Shown here in pieces: positions 37,615 through 46,942 of a stretch of DNA of 64,000 bases (its first letter is position 1; every line of letters starts with the position of its first letter). Source of the stretch: Mucilaginibacter limnophilus (GTDB lineage: Bacteria; Bacteroidota; Bacteroidia; Sphingobacteriales; Sphingobacteriaceae). The notes beneath the pieces were generated by a model. It was given only the letters and a program-made list of their open reading frames with translations. It searched no databases and had not been told where the DNA came from. The stretch spans positions 496,001 to 560,000 of the forward strand of contig NZ_SACK01000001.1 in assembly GCF_004005815.1 (NCBI RefSeq), written 5' to 3'. The position numbers and the translations under genes are program-made.

Positions 37615-39104
37615 TATGAGTTCAGCGCGTCCGCTATCTTACGGTCGTTTGACAGGCGGGGTAATTTGTGTTGTCCGCCCAGTTTTCCCTGCGACCGCAT
37701 ATAATTAATAAAGGTACCCTTTTTAAGGCTTTTGATAACCAGCGGCTGCAAAATGTTGCCCTCTATAAGGTCAAAATAATAAATATTTTTCTTTTGCAGG
37801 GCTTTATCCACTTTCAGCGCAAATGCTTTAAGGTCGGCAGGTTCCTTCCCGAACTCAACAAACCACTCGTGATAAGGCAGCTGCCCCTGCGACGGATTAA
37901 CCTGCGGCGCAACCGTAAATTCAACCACATCAACGCCTTCCTCGGCAGCTACGCTTATTAATGCATGTTCAACTTCTTCTCCAATTACGTGTTCGCCAAA
38001 TGCTGATATATAGTGCTTTATGCGGCCAGATACTACAATGCGGTACGGATTTTTCGACACAAATTTAACCGTATCGCCAATGCTGTAGCCCCATAAGCCG
38101 GCATTAGTGTTAAGTATCAATGCATAGTTTTTATCCAGTTCAACTTCTTCCAAACTTATACGTGTCGGGTTATCATTAAAGTATTCATCGGCCGGAATAA
38201 ACTCATAGAATATACCGGAATCTACCTGCAAAAGCAACCCTTTTTCCTTTTGCGAATCCTGAAAGGCGATGAAGCCTTCAGATGCAGGATAGGTTTCAAT
38301 AGTATCTATCTTAAAGCCTACAACTTCTTCAATGCGAGCACGATATGGCTCGTAATTAACGCCGCCGTATACATACAACTTGAAGTTTGGAAAGATGTCT
38401 TTTATCTTTTTCCCACCGAATTTCGCTGACAACCTGTCGAAATACATCTGGCACCATGGCGGTATGCCCGATATCAGGCGCATATCTTCTTTAGCGGTTT
38501 CTTCAACTATGGCGTCAACCTTCGTCTCCCAGTCGTCAATACAATTTACTTTATAACTGGGCAGGCGGTTGGCCTGTAAATAACCGGGTACATGGTGGGC
38601 TACTATGCCCGAAAGTCGCCCGGTAGGTATGCCTGATTTCTCAGCAAGTTCAGGACTGCCTTGTAAAAATATCATCTTACCGTCTACAAACTTCGCGTTG
38701 CCGGTTTCGTGTATGTAGCAAAGCAATGCATTACGCGCGGCGGTAATGTGCGCAGGCATGCTTTCTTTCGAAATAGGGATGTACTTTACGCCGGATGTAG
38801 TGCCCGATGTTTTGGTAAGGTACGCGGGTTTGCCCGGCCACAGCACGTTCTCTTCACCATGCATAACACGTTCGATATAAGGTCGAAGCTCTTCGTAATC
38901 AACAACCGGAACTTGCTTTTTAAAATCTGAATAAGTCCTTATTTGAGCAAAATTATGGTCGGTACCAAATTGAGTGTCTTTTGCCTGATTGATAAGCTGC
39001 TGTAATGTTTTGTTTTGCAATGCCACAGCGTTTTTACGCTGATAATTGATTTGCCGGTTAACCCAGGCTGCGAATACTTTACTTAAAACGGATTTTAATC
39101 CCAT
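37614..39104 (-). CDS. GH3-family (acyl-adenylate-forming) protein
   Basis: 496 residues. Adenylate-forming motif AYLTKTSGTTSGVKYIPIS matches the ATP-binding loop of plant GH3 auxin/jasmonate-amido synthetases and the bacterial relatives; later ANL-type pieces ETYPASEGFIAFQ and VVSGRIKHYISAFGEHV are present. Bacterial GH3-like proteins have uncertain substrates, probably activating a carboxylic acid as acyl-AMP. It is in an operon with dxr and rseP. Confidence 0.9.
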   Translation of the reverse strand: MGLKSVLSKVFAAWVNRQINYQRKNAVALQNKTLQQLINQAKDTQFGTDHNFAQIRTYSDFKKQVPVVDYEELRPYIERVMHGEENVLWPGKPAYLTKTSGTTSGVKYIPISKESMPAHITAARNALLCYIHETGNAKFVDGKMIFLQGSPELAEKSGIPTGRLSGIVAHHVPGYLQANRLPSYKVNCIDDWETKVDAIVEETAKEDMRLISGIPPWCQMYFDRLSAKFGGKKIKDIFPNFKLYVYGGVNYEPYRARIEEVVGFKIDTIETYPASEGFIAFQDSQKEKGLLLQVDSGIFYEFIPADEYFNDNPTRISLEEVELDKNYALILNTNAGLWGYSIGDTVKFVSKNPYRIVVSGRIKHYISAFGEHVIGEEVEHALISVAAEEGVDVVEFTVAPQVNPSQGQLPYHEWFVEFGKEPADLKAFALKVDKALQKKNIYYFDLIEGNILQPLVIKSLKKGTFINYMRSQGKLGGQHKLPRLSNDRKIADALNS

Positions 39105-39107
39105 ACA

Positions 39108-39848
39108 TTAATCGGTTTCGGCAACATCATCATCCACATCCATGTGGCTGTAAACCAGTTTACGGTAGGTAACTGCCAGCACAATATTAACAAACGGATA
39201 TGTAAAAAGCATGGCAACTGAGATGATTGGGTATATTTTTGACAATGTAACCGGAAGGGCTATCAACAGCAAAATAATACCTAATATGCTTATAATTTTT
39301 AAGAGATAACCCTTTGTTAAGATAAAGCTTTGCTTAAGCGACTCAAAAGGTCCTGAATCATCATCAACAATAAATGTATTGAAGAACATAATGCGGAAAG
39401 CCAGATACAAACCGCCAATTAATCCTACAAGTGATGTAATGTCTTGCACAACCGGGTACTCATCCAGATAGTTTATTGCTATATTGAAATTCGTTACCAC
39501 AAACGCCAACATAAAAACCACTGCCAGGTAGCTCAATACCATTTTTATTTTAGGGACTATTTGCGAAAACTCGAATTCATAATATTCACTGTCTATCACC
39601 GTAAATATCAATTTATATAAGCCTAAAGTTGAATAAGCCTGTATAAAAATGATGATAAACGAAATGATCATGGTAGTAGTGAAATCATCCGTATCAGCAT
39701 CTGAAGTAAAAGTAAAAGCTATGGCAACTGTAAGAATTGTTAATAGAATGAATGCTACAGCCGAATAAACTATGATGGTGACAAAGTTATTCTTAAAAAT
39801 GTGCCAGGATGTTTTAAGTGTTTCTATAATAGAAAACGGATGGTACAT
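39108..39848 (-). CDS. Multi-pass membrane protein, function unknown
   Basis: 246 residues with about six hydrophobic helices, for example FVTIIVYSAVAFILLTILTV, IIISFIIIFIQAYSTLGLYK and ILGIILLLIALPVTLSKIYP, preceded by a conserved-looking start MYHPFSIIETLKTSWHIFKNNF. It belongs with membrane proteins that I cannot name. Separated by 3 bp from the GH3-like gene and by 9 bp from the upstream GT2, so it is operonic with envelope-related genes. Confidence 0.8.
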   Translation of the reverse strand: MYHPFSIIETLKTSWHIFKNNFVTIIVYSAVAFILLTILTVAIAFTFTSDADTDDFTTTMIISFIIIFIQAYSTLGLYKLIFTVIDSEYYEFEFSQIVPKIKMVLSYLAVVFMLAFVVTNFNIAINYLDEYPVVQDITSLVGLIGGLYLAFRIMFFNTFIVDDDSGPFESLKQSFILTKGYLLKIISILGIILLLIALPVTLSKIYPIISVAMLFTYPFVNIVLAVTYRKLVYSHMDVDDDVAETD

Positions 39849-39857
39849 ATGTGCTGT

Positions 39858-40829
39858 TTATGATTTTTTTAATATCACGCGCTTCCAAAAATCCTGCATA
39901 AAGCCTAAACCATAGGCAGTAAGTTGAATAAAGGCAGTTGCTATGCTCAAAAATGCGATTTTTAGCGATTTGTTTTTCCCCAGCGAATGAAAAAATATCA
40001 ACAATATGTAAACACCAAGCAAAATATTACATAAATGTGCAACTGGCCATTGTAACACGTTAGCTATCAATACAAAAACTAAAAACAGTGTGAACAATGC
40101 CGGAAAAAAATGAACCGCTTTAAGCGTATCAGGAAAAAACTTATAAATATTTATCCGTGCGCGACCGAAAAAATGCGCCTGTTTATAAAATTGTAGAAAA
40201 TCAGTACGGCGCTTATGATAAACTATAGCTTCCGGTATCAGCCCGATTTTAAAGCCGGCTGTATGTATGCGTATGCTATACTCGATATCCTCACCCGAAC
40301 GGGTGATGATAAAACCGCCAACCGTTTCCCACACCTTGCGTGATACACCCATGTTAAAGCTGCGCGGATGAAACTGTCCGCCCATATTTTTTTTGCTGCC
40401 GCGGATGCCACCGGTAGTGAAAGGGGAGGTCATACTGTAGCTGATGGCACGCTGTATAGCGGTGAAAGAAGGATGCGCCGCATCGGGACCACCGTACATA
40501 TCCAGCCAGTTAGTTTGCAGCGAGCGGTTTACTATTTCCAGGTAATCGGCAGGTATCAGGCAATCCGAATCAAAAATGATAAAGTAATCGCCTTTAGCGC
40601 GCTCAAAACCATAATTGCGTGTAAATCCCTGGCCTTCGTTGGGCTTGGTAAAATATCTCAGATCAAGCTCTCCTTCGAAACTCTTTACAATATCTGCAGC
40701 ATCCAGTTTCGATCCATCTTCAATAACCAAAACCTCAAACTGCTTATAAGTTTGCAGCGTGAGCGTTTCCAGCAGTTCTTTTATTTCCTGCGGACGGTTA
40801 TATAAAGGTATGATGATGGAGAAGAGCAT
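39858..40829 (-). CDS. Glycosyltransferase family 2
   Basis: 323 residues. Opens with SIIIPLYNRPQEIKELLETL, the GT-A nucleotide-sugar fold; the metal-binding motif appears as FDSDCLIP, and the acceptor-region motif is MYGGPDAAHPSF. C-terminal helices (FFPALFTLFLVFVLIANVL and later HLCNILLGVYILLIFF) anchor it to the membrane. Probably transfers a sugar to a lipid or glycan acceptor on the inner face of the membrane. First gene of the GT2/membrane/GH3-like/dxr/rseP operon; a repeat lies directly upstream. Confidence 0.9.
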   Translation of the reverse strand: MLFSIIIPLYNRPQEIKELLETLTLQTYKQFEVLVIEDGSKLDAADIVKSFEGELDLRYFTKPNEGQGFTRNYGFERAKGDYFIIFDSDCLIPADYLEIVNRSLQTNWLDMYGGPDAAHPSFTAIQRAISYSMTSPFTTGGIRGSKKNMGGQFHPRSFNMGVSRKVWETVGGFIITRSGEDIEYSIRIHTAGFKIGLIPEAIVYHKRRTDFLQFYKQAHFFGRARINIYKFFPDTLKAVHFFPALFTLFLVFVLIANVLQWPVAHLCNILLGVYILLIFFHSLGKNKSLKIAFLSIATAFIQLTAYGLGFMQDFWKRVILKKS

Positions 40830-40832
40830 TTT

Positions 40833-40963
40833 CGGATGTGCGGGTATGAAGATGTGCGGATGTGCAGATTTCTTATGATTCGTTAGTAATTTGATTTTAA
40901 CTTAAAGCGTTCGGATTGCGTGGTTATTATCTGCACATCTGCATATTTACGCATCTGCACATT
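40833..40963. repeat. Inverted pair of CTGCACAT-type repeats around the glycosyltransferase leader
   Basis: The left arm (40833-40869, GGATGTGC-rich) is the reverse complement, with a few mismatches, of the right arm (40929-40963, ATCTGCACATCTGCATATTT...). The arms are about 60 nt apart and the left arm reaches within 4 nt of the GT2 start codon. The same words occur at 27782-27866. Confidence 0.65.
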
Positions 40964-40975
40964 TTAACTACACAT

Positions 40976-41926
40976 CTACACCACCTCTTCAATCTGATAA
41001 TTATTCCTGTCGTGCGAGTTGCGTGATACCAGTTCGGCTACAAAGCCGGTTAAAAACAGTTGCGAACCCAGTATTATAGCTACCAGCGCTATATAGAACA
41101 GTGGATTATCGGTAGTGTCGCGAAAACGTTCGTTATTTGCGATATGGTACAGCTTTTCGGCCATTATCCATATGGCTATAATGGTTCCCGCTAGAAAGCT
41201 AAGTACCCCCATTGTACCGAAAAAGTGCATGGGGCGTTTGCCAAATTTGCCAACAAAAAATATCGAAAGAAGGTCTAAAAAGCCATTTACAAAGCGGCTT
41301 AATCCAAATTTGGTTTTACCGTATTTGCGGGCACGGTGTTCAACCACCTGTTCGCCAATTTTAGTAAAGCCCGCCCATTTCGCAATCACCGGAATGTAGC
41401 GGTGCATTTCGCCATATACCTCAATGTTTTTTATTACGGCTTTGCGGTATGCTTTCAATCCGCAGTTAAAATCGTGGAGGTTGTGTATGCCCGACATGCT
41501 TCGTGTAGCGGCGTTAAATAGTTTTGTTGGCAACGTTTTGCTGATAGGGTCGTAGCGTTTCGCTTTCCATCCTGAAACAAGATCATACTTTTCTTCGGTA
41601 ATGCGGCGGTACAGCTCAGGTATTTCGTCGGGACTGTCCTGCAAATCTGCATCCATAGTGATCACTACATTACCCTGTGCGGCTTCAAAACCTACGTTTA
41701 GCGCTGCTGATTTACCATAGTTACGGCGGAAACGAATACCTTTCAGGTGCGTATTGTTTTGTTTCAGGCGGCATATCATATCCCACGATCCATCTTTACT
41801 GCCATCGTCCACCAAAATAACTTCGTAGCTGAATTTGTGTTCGTCCATTACACGAGCTATCCAACTGGTAAGCTCGGGCAGAGATTCCACTTCATCGTAC
41901 AAAGGCACTACTACTGATATATCCAT
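40976..41926 (-). CDS. Dolichol-phosphate-mannose-synthase-like glycosyltransferase 2 (GtrB/DPM1 type)
   Basis: 316 residues. GT2 pieces: SVVVPLYDEVESLPELTSW, EVILVDDGSKDGSW, and the metal-binding TMDADLQDSPDEIP. Two C-terminal membrane helices (FFGTMGVLSFLAGTIIAIWIM and NPLFYIALVAIILGSQLFLTGFV) are the hallmark of polyprenyl-phosphate glycosyltransferases that charge a lipid carrier with a sugar. Ends with a soluble tail (SRNSHDRNNYQIEEVV). Probably independent of the upstream map gene, which lies 81 bp away. Confidence 0.93.
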   Translation of the reverse strand: MDISVVVPLYDEVESLPELTSWIARVMDEHKFSYEVILVDDGSKDGSWDMICRLKQNNTHLKGIRFRRNYGKSAALNVGFEAAQGNVVITMDADLQDSPDEIPELYRRITEEKYDLVSGWKAKRYDPISKTLPTKLFNAATRSMSGIHNLHDFNCGLKAYRKAVIKNIEVYGEMHRYIPVIAKWAGFTKIGEQVVEHRARKYGKTKFGLSRFVNGFLDLLSIFFVGKFGKRPMHFFGTMGVLSFLAGTIIAIWIMAEKLYHIANNERFRDTTDNPLFYIALVAIILGSQLFLTGFVAELVSRNSHDRNNYQIEEVV

Positions 41927-42007
41927 TATTAAGCGCGGTTTTTGCGCGATGCAAAAATATAAAAATTCGGCAATGGTTGTTAAAGGTGTTCAGAAGTGAG
42001 GGCTTGT

Positions 42008-42772
42008 TTACTCCCAAATGCCGTTCGCTTCGGTTAAAATCACCGGTGCGCCATCCGTAACTAAAATGGTGTGCTCATGCTGAGCTACGAATCCGCCTTT
42101 ATCGCCTAAAAGCGTCCATTTGTCGGGCTGCTGCACTGCGTAGGTAGAACGGGTTGAAATGAATGTCTCAATTGCCACAACACTATTTTTGCGGAAACGT
42201 GTTTTATTATCGCGTTCGTAGTAGTTTAAAATATCATGCGGTTCTTCGTGCAGGCTGCGACCAACGCCATGGCCGGCAAGGTTTTTAATTACAGTAAAGC
42301 CATACTTTGCCGCTGTTTTTTCAATCAGCAAACCAATGTCGGCTATTTTTACGCCGCCTTTTATACTGCTTATGGCTTTCTCGAGTATCAGTTTTGAAGC
42401 GTCTACCAGCGGCTGGTGATTGTTAATGTCATCACCCAAAATAAACGAGCCGCCATTATCAGCCCAAAAGCCATTTAGCTCGGCTGATACATCGATATTT
42501 ATCAGATCGCCCTCTTTAAAAATCTTATTTTCAGACGGTATGCCGTGTGCAACTTCGTTGTTAACTGATATGCAGGTGTAACCGGGGAAATTGTAAGTAG
42601 CTTTTGGCGCAGATTTAGCACCGGCTCGGGCAAGCATTGTTCCGCCAAAATCATCAAGCTCTTTTGCCGACATACCCGGACGGCAATACTCGCGCATAGC
42701 TTTTAAGGTACGTGCAACAAGGTCAGCAATGGCTGACATGCCTATTAGTTCTTCCTCGGTTTTTATCGACAT
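42008..42772 (-). CDS. map: Type I methionine aminopeptidase
   Basis: Removes the N-terminal Met from nascent proteins. 254 residues, standard length. Metal ligands and substrate-binding residues are visible: His in NNEVAHGIPSE, Asp pair in DVSAELNGFWADNGG, His in GHGVGRSLHEEPH, Glu in VVAIETFI and Glu in AQHEHTILVTD. Separated by 21 bp from mqo upstream, so probably co-transcribed. Confidence 0.97.
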   Translation of the reverse strand: MSIKTEEELIGMSAIADLVARTLKAMREYCRPGMSAKELDDFGGTMLARAGAKSAPKATYNFPGYTCISVNNEVAHGIPSENKIFKEGDLINIDVSAELNGFWADNGGSFILGDDINNHQPLVDASKLILEKAISSIKGGVKIADIGLLIEKTAAKYGFTVIKNLAGHGVGRSLHEEPHDILNYYERDNKTRFRKNSVVAIETFISTRSTYAVQQPDKWTLLGDKGGFVAQHEHTILVTDGAPVILTEANGIWE

Positions 42773-42793
42773 TTAGCGTTTTTTTTGTAATAA

Positions 42794-44290
42794 TTATGCC
42801 AGCCCAAGCACTTCGCTTGTACGAGCTCTTGTAGCGTTGGCCAGTTCCTCATTGTTAGATAATGATTGCCCGTACGATGGAATCATTTGCTTGAGCTTCG
42901 CCTGCCATGCCGCTGACTGTGCTTTGTCTTTAAAACAACGCTCAATAAGCTGTATCATAATAGGAACGGACGTTGACGCACCCGGTGAAGCGCCAAGCAG
43001 CGCTGATATACTACCATCGGCGGATGTTACCACTTCGGTGCCAAATTCAAGCTTGCCGCCTTTTTTCTCATCTTTCTTGATGATTTGTACACGCTGACCG
43101 GCAATTTCCAATTTCCAGTCGCTCATTTTTGCTTCAGGATAGTAATCTTGCAATGCTTTCAGCCTGTCGGTTGGCGATTGCAATACCTGGCCAATAAGAT
43201 ATTTTGTTAACGGTATCTCATTTACGCCTACAGAAAGCAATGGACGGATATTGTCAAACTTTATAGACTTAAAAAGGTCAAGCAATGAGCCTTTTTTCAA
43301 AAAGCGGGTTGAAAAACCTGCGTACGGACCAAAAAGTAATTCTTTTTTGCCGTTCACTGTACGCGTATCTAAGTGTGGTACCGACATTGGCGGCGAACCT
43401 ACCGAGGCCTTACCATACACCTTGGCATTATGTTGCGCAATTACTTCAGGGTTATTGCAAACCAGCCACTGCCCGCTTACCGGGAAGCCGCCAAAGCCCT
43501 TGCTTTCGGGTATGCCTGATTTTTGCAGCAGGGGTAAAGCACCGCCACCCGCACCTACAAATACAAATTTCGCATTAAGTTTACGGGTGTTGCCATTAGC
43601 TGTATCTTTAACAGTGACAGTCCAACTGTTGTCTTTAGCGCGTTTGATGTTTTCAACCTCATGCTGAATATGCAGGCTTACACCTGGTTGCTGACGCAAT
43701 TTGTCAAAAAGCATACGGCTAAGTGCGCCAAAGTTTACATCGGTGCCAATATCCATGTAAGTGCCCGATACTTTTTGGCCAGCATCACGGTTCTGCATAA
43801 CAAGCGGCATCCACTGTTTTAACTGTGCATGATTTTCAGAGTAAAGCATGTCTTTAAAAAAGTGATGCTTTGCCATAGCCTGCTGGCGTTTTTTCAAATA
43901 CTCAACATTTTCGGCACCCCAAACAAATGCTATGTGCGGCACTTTAGTAATAAAGCTTTTAGGAGATGAAATAAAACCCGTTTCAACCAGGTGTGCCCAA
44001 AACTCTTTGCTTATTTCAAATTGCTCGGCAATTTGTATGGCTTTTTTAATTTCTATAGAACCATCAGGTTTTTGCGGGGTATAGTTTAACTCGCAAAAAG
44101 CCGAGTGGCCGGTACCGGCGTTATTCATCGCATCGGAGCTTTCGGCAGCGATGGTATCAAGTCGTTCAAAAATCTGTATGGTCAGGTCGGGTTGTAATTC
44201 TTTCAGCATTACACCTAATGTAGCGCTCATGATACCTGCGCCAATTAATACTACATCCGCTTTATTTAGCTCCTGACTATTGTTGCTCAT
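42794..44290 (-). CDS. mqo: Malate:quinone oxidoreductase
   Basis: Membrane-associated flavoprotein that oxidises malate to oxaloacetate and passes electrons to quinone in the TCA cycle. 498 residues. FAD-binding VVLIGAGIMSATLGVMLKEL at the N-terminus, MNNAGTGHSAFCELNYTP and family segments GFGGFPVSGQWLVCNN and LLGASPGASTSVPIMI fit the MQO family. The start at ATG 44290 precedes a 579-bp gap shared with the divergent glnA. Confidence 0.97.
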   Translation of the reverse strand: MSNNSQELNKADVVLIGAGIMSATLGVMLKELQPDLTIQIFERLDTIAAESSDAMNNAGTGHSAFCELNYTPQKPDGSIEIKKAIQIAEQFEISKEFWAHLVETGFISSPKSFITKVPHIAFVWGAENVEYLKKRQQAMAKHHFFKDMLYSENHAQLKQWMPLVMQNRDAGQKVSGTYMDIGTDVNFGALSRMLFDKLRQQPGVSLHIQHEVENIKRAKDNSWTVTVKDTANGNTRKLNAKFVFVGAGGGALPLLQKSGIPESKGFGGFPVSGQWLVCNNPEVIAQHNAKVYGKASVGSPPMSVPHLDTRTVNGKKELLFGPYAGFSTRFLKKGSLLDLFKSIKFDNIRPLLSVGVNEIPLTKYLIGQVLQSPTDRLKALQDYYPEAKMSDWKLEIAGQRVQIIKKDEKKGGKLEFGTEVVTSADGSISALLGASPGASTSVPIMIQLIERCFKDKAQSAAWQAKLKQMIPSYGQSLSNNEELANATRARTSEVLGLA

Positions 44291-44869
44291 TTGTATAAGT
44301 GAGTGCGGCCTGCCGGCCGGTAAAAAGTTAACTGATTAAATTGAAAACGGTTTTATACGTACTGATAATTATATATCACATTTTGATTTGCTATGTGATA
44401 AAACCATTTTTATAAAATCAGGCAATTTTAATAAATTTTATAGAAGCAGTTGCGGTATAAATGTAAAAAATATACTGAAACGGTTTTCGGTATACTTATT
44501 TAAACAGATCTGAAATTTATAAAGATAATTAGGTTTTAACAGCAAAATATAATATCCGATGGTGTTTTTTTAGTTAATCAGTGGTTTGGCGGGGAGTGTA
44601 TAATAGAAATGTGGTTTTTTTGCTTGTTTATCTATTGTATGGCGTTTAAAGTGGAGGTAAAAGTGAATTTTTGGCATAGTGAATTTTCTTAACAGTGGAA
44701 ATTGTCACTATTTTTTATTTTGAACTGGATTTATACGTAATTTTCAAAAAAAGGATAAATATTTTGTTAAATTATTATGGATTTTATAAAAATAATTTAA
44801 ATTCGCCTTCATATTGATTGACAACTGCAATTAAACCCCAACATTTTAAAAAGAAAATTAAATAGAACA
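44291..44869. other. 579-bp AT-rich divergent intergenic region (mqo/glnA)
   Basis: No gene is visible. The region is strongly AT-rich with poly-T and poly-A runs. It must hold the promoters for mqo and for glnA. I saw no exact TAnnTTTG in a useful position for glnA; the -7 may be a variant near AAATATTTTG (about 44757). A GCCTGCCGGCCGG palindrome sits just upstream of mqo. Confidence 0.5.
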
Positions 44870-45877
44870 ATGGCAAAACTTGAGTACATCTGGCTTGACG
44901 GCTACAAACCAACCCAAAGCCTGCGCAGCAAAACAAAAATTGTTAAAAGTTTCAGTGGTAAAGTAGAAGATTTAGACAACTGGAGCTTTGATGGTTCATC
45001 AACCGAGCAGGCACCGGGCGGCTCGTCAGATTGTATCTTAAAACCGGTTTATGTTGTTCCTGATCCTCAGCGCAAAGATGGTTACCTGGTAATGTGCGAA
45101 GTATTGGATTCAACCGGCAAACCACACGAATCAAATGGTCGTGCTTTAATTGAAGACGATGATAATGATTTCTGGTTCGGTTTTGAGCAGGAATATTTCC
45201 TTTGGGACCCTGCAACCAACAAACCTCTTGGTTTCCCTGCAGGTGGCTACCCTGGCCCGCAAGGCCCTTACTACTGTTCGGTAGGTGCTAACAACGCTTT
45301 CGGTCGCGAAATTGTTGAAGAGCATTTAGACGTATGTTTAGAGGCAGGCTTAAACGTTGAAGGTATCAACGCCGAGGTTGCTGCCGGTCAGTGGGAATTC
45401 CAGATCTTCTCAAAAGGCGCTAAAGAAGCCGGTGACCAAATCTGGATCGCTCGTTACTTATTAGAAAGAATTGGCGAAAAATACGGAGTAGCTGTAAACT
45501 GGCATTGTAAACCGCTTGGTCAGCTTGACTGGAACGGTTCGGGCATGCACGCTAACTTCTCAAACTCACTATTACGTACAGCAAACAGCAAAGAGAAATT
45601 TGAGGCTGTGTGCGAGGCTTTCCGCCCTGCAGTTGCTGAGTGTATTGCTGTTTACGGTGCTGATAACGATCAACGCTTAACCGGTAAACACGAAACCGCT
45701 TCGATACATGATTTCAGCTATGGCGTGTCTGACCGTGGTGCATCTATCCGTATCCCGCTTTACGCTGTTGAGCACAACTGGAGCGGTTACCTTGAAGATC
45801 GTCGTCCTAACTCGGCTGCCGATCCATACAAAGTAGCAGCAGTTATCATCAAAACTGTAAAATCAGCAAACGTATAA
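44870..45877 (+). CDS. Glutamine synthetase, eukaryotic-like type II
   Basis: 335 residues, the short GSII size, not the 470-residue GSI. Beta-grasp N-terminus (AKLEYIWLDGYKPTQSLRSK), Mg/ATP motifs FGFEQEYFLWDP and GQWEFQIFSKG, ammonia/glutamate pocket WNGSGMHANFS, and HNWSGYLEDRRPNSAADPY near the end are the GSII signatures. It condenses glutamate and ammonia to glutamine. The long upstream gap suggests elaborate control by nitrogen status. It is the second type of GS in this window. Confidence 0.95.
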   Translation: MAKLEYIWLDGYKPTQSLRSKTKIVKSFSGKVEDLDNWSFDGSSTEQAPGGSSDCILKPVYVVPDPQRKDGYLVMCEVLDSTGKPHESNGRALIEDDDNDFWFGFEQEYFLWDPATNKPLGFPAGGYPGPQGPYYCSVGANNAFGREIVEEHLDVCLEAGLNVEGINAEVAAGQWEFQIFSKGAKEAGDQIWIARYLLERIGEKYGVAVNWHCKPLGQLDWNGSGMHANFSNSLLRTANSKEKFEAVCEAFRPAVAECIAVYGADNDQRLTGKHETASIHDFSYGVSDRGASIRIPLYAVEHNWSGYLEDRRPNSAADPYKVAAVIIKTVKSANV

Positions 45878-45902
45878 CCTCTTGTTGCATAATTAGTTTT
45901 TG

Positions 45903-45939
45903 TCCCCCGGTTGTTCAATCAGCCGGGGGATATTTTTTT
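45903..45939 (+). terminator. Terminator after type II glutamine synthetase
   Basis: TCCCCCGG pairs perfectly with CCGGGGGA, followed by TATTTTTTTG. Confidence 0.9.
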
Positions 45940-45954
45940 GTGGCCTGTTTTAAA

Positions 45955-46061
45955 TGTCATGCGAGGGTGAGCAACGATGTGATCTCTTTAAACTCAATTT
46001 GTCATTCTGAACGTAGTGAAGAATTTATGAGCGACAGATGCTTCGTTCCTCAGCATGACAA
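45955..46061. repeat. Palindromic element with TGTCATGC ends, containing a TGTCATTCTGAA copy
   Basis: TGTCATGCGAGG at the left end pairs with CCTCAGCATGACA at the right end (with one bulged base). Nested inside is TGTCATTCTGAACGTAGTGAAGAAT, matching a widely seen intergenic motif family. This is a third locus of the TGTCAT repeat family in the window. Confidence 0.7.
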
Positions 46062-46099
46062 AAAGTGCAGAGATTTGTGTATTTTACTACCTTTAACTT

Positions 46100-46465
46100 A
46101 TGCAATCTGATAACAAGCTTTTAGCATTCCTTACCGGTAAATCACACCATAGTCTCGCCTTGTTCAATCATTTTATAAGTGAGTTTGAAAAGACGGGTAG
46201 CGTAACGCTGCATCCGGCTAAAACCATGATAGGGATTGATAACGGCAAGAAGAGGGTTGCATGGGTAACCCAGTTCGGTAAAAGCTTTCTGCATGTGATT
46301 TTTCCGTTTCATCAGCCTTATAATGATAATCTATGCTTTCAAAAGATTGCCCAGGTGCCGGGGCAGGAACAATATAACCATCATTTCAGAATGCTGAATG
46401 CTGAAGATGTGAACGATGAGGTAAGAAGATTTATGAAATTGGCTTATGCCGAAGAAGAGCTATAA
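46100..46465 (+). CDS. DUF5655-like small protein
   Basis: 121 residues. SLALFNHFISEFEKTGSVTLHPAKTMIGI and AWVTQFGKSFLHVIFPF resemble DUF5655/DUF1801-like small domains of unknown function found near transport and DNA-modification genes. Soluble, no catalytic motif. Its 3' end overlaps the convergent gene by 6 bp. Confidence 0.65.
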   Translation: MQSDNKLLAFLTGKSHHSLALFNHFISEFEKTGSVTLHPAKTMIGIDNGKKRVAWVTQFGKSFLHVIFPFHQPYNDNLCFQKIAQVPGQEQYNHHFRMLNAEDVNDEVRRFMKLAYAEEEL

Positions 46466-46882
46466 CAGCTTTAAATATTGCAGGTAACTACCTGATTCAA
46501 TCAACTTATGTTGAGTAACAGGCCAGTTGTACAGATATATCCAGCTTTTAATTAGTCCTTCATCGGTTTCAATGTCAACCTGTTCACGCACATACTGCTG
46601 CGGATGTGGTTCGGCAGGAGAAATGCCCTCATATTCGTCTAATATTGTCCATGCTTCCGGATTTTGTATTTGATATATGCTCCCGTGAACAAACACCTCA
46701 GATTCATTATGCAACACTGCGCCCGGATAGCTACCCAGATCATACAAATGCCCTTTAAACCTGCCGGTTTTGTAAAGCACAGCATGCTTATTCATGTAGA
46801 GGGCAAACTCATTGTCGGCAACAAGCAGGGTGCCATAAACAAACAAAAGATTGTTCTCAGCAGTCATGCCGTAATTTAACAT
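46460..46882 (-). CDS. Gamma-glutamylcyclotransferase (AIG2-like) family protein
   Basis: 140 residues with the family motif LLFVYGTLL near the N-terminus and GHLYDLGSYPGAV plus the likely catalytic Glu in DEYEGISPAEP. Family members release 5-oxoproline from gamma-glutamyl amines or peptides, though many AIG2-like proteins are uncharacterised. The start could be ATG 46882 or ATG 46867 (MTAENN); I cannot decide. It is divergent from the glutamine synthetase-like gene. Confidence 0.85.
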   Translation of the reverse strand: MLNYGMTAENNLLFVYGTLLVADNEFALYMNKHAVLYKTGRFKGHLYDLGSYPGAVLHNESEVFVHGSIYQIQNPEAWTILDEYEGISPAEPHPQQYVREQVDIETDEGLIKSWIYLYNWPVTQHKLIESGSYLQYLKLL

Positions 46883-46905
46883 TTCGTAGTCTATTTGGCA
46901 ATAAA

Positions 46906-46937
46906 TTGTTTAATTTGGAGCAAGGCTTTTACCTTTA
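46906..46937 (+). promoter_or_regulatory. Candidate promoter for GS-like gene, near-leaderless
   Basis: TTG at 46906-46908, 21-nt spacer and TACCTTTA at 46930-46937 (one mismatch to TAnnTTTG). The ATG at 46943 lies at the predicted transcript start. Confidence 0.35.
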
Positions 46938-46942
46938 CATAC

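Noticed and set aside
44291..44869. A hidden small gene or sRNA before glnA
   Set aside because: No coding frame or clear hairpin-plus-T-run is visible; AT-rich composition gives spurious short frames.
46895..46942. Longer GS-like protein from TTG 46895
   Set aside because: It would place the promoter-like motif inside the gene; the family begins near ATG 46943.
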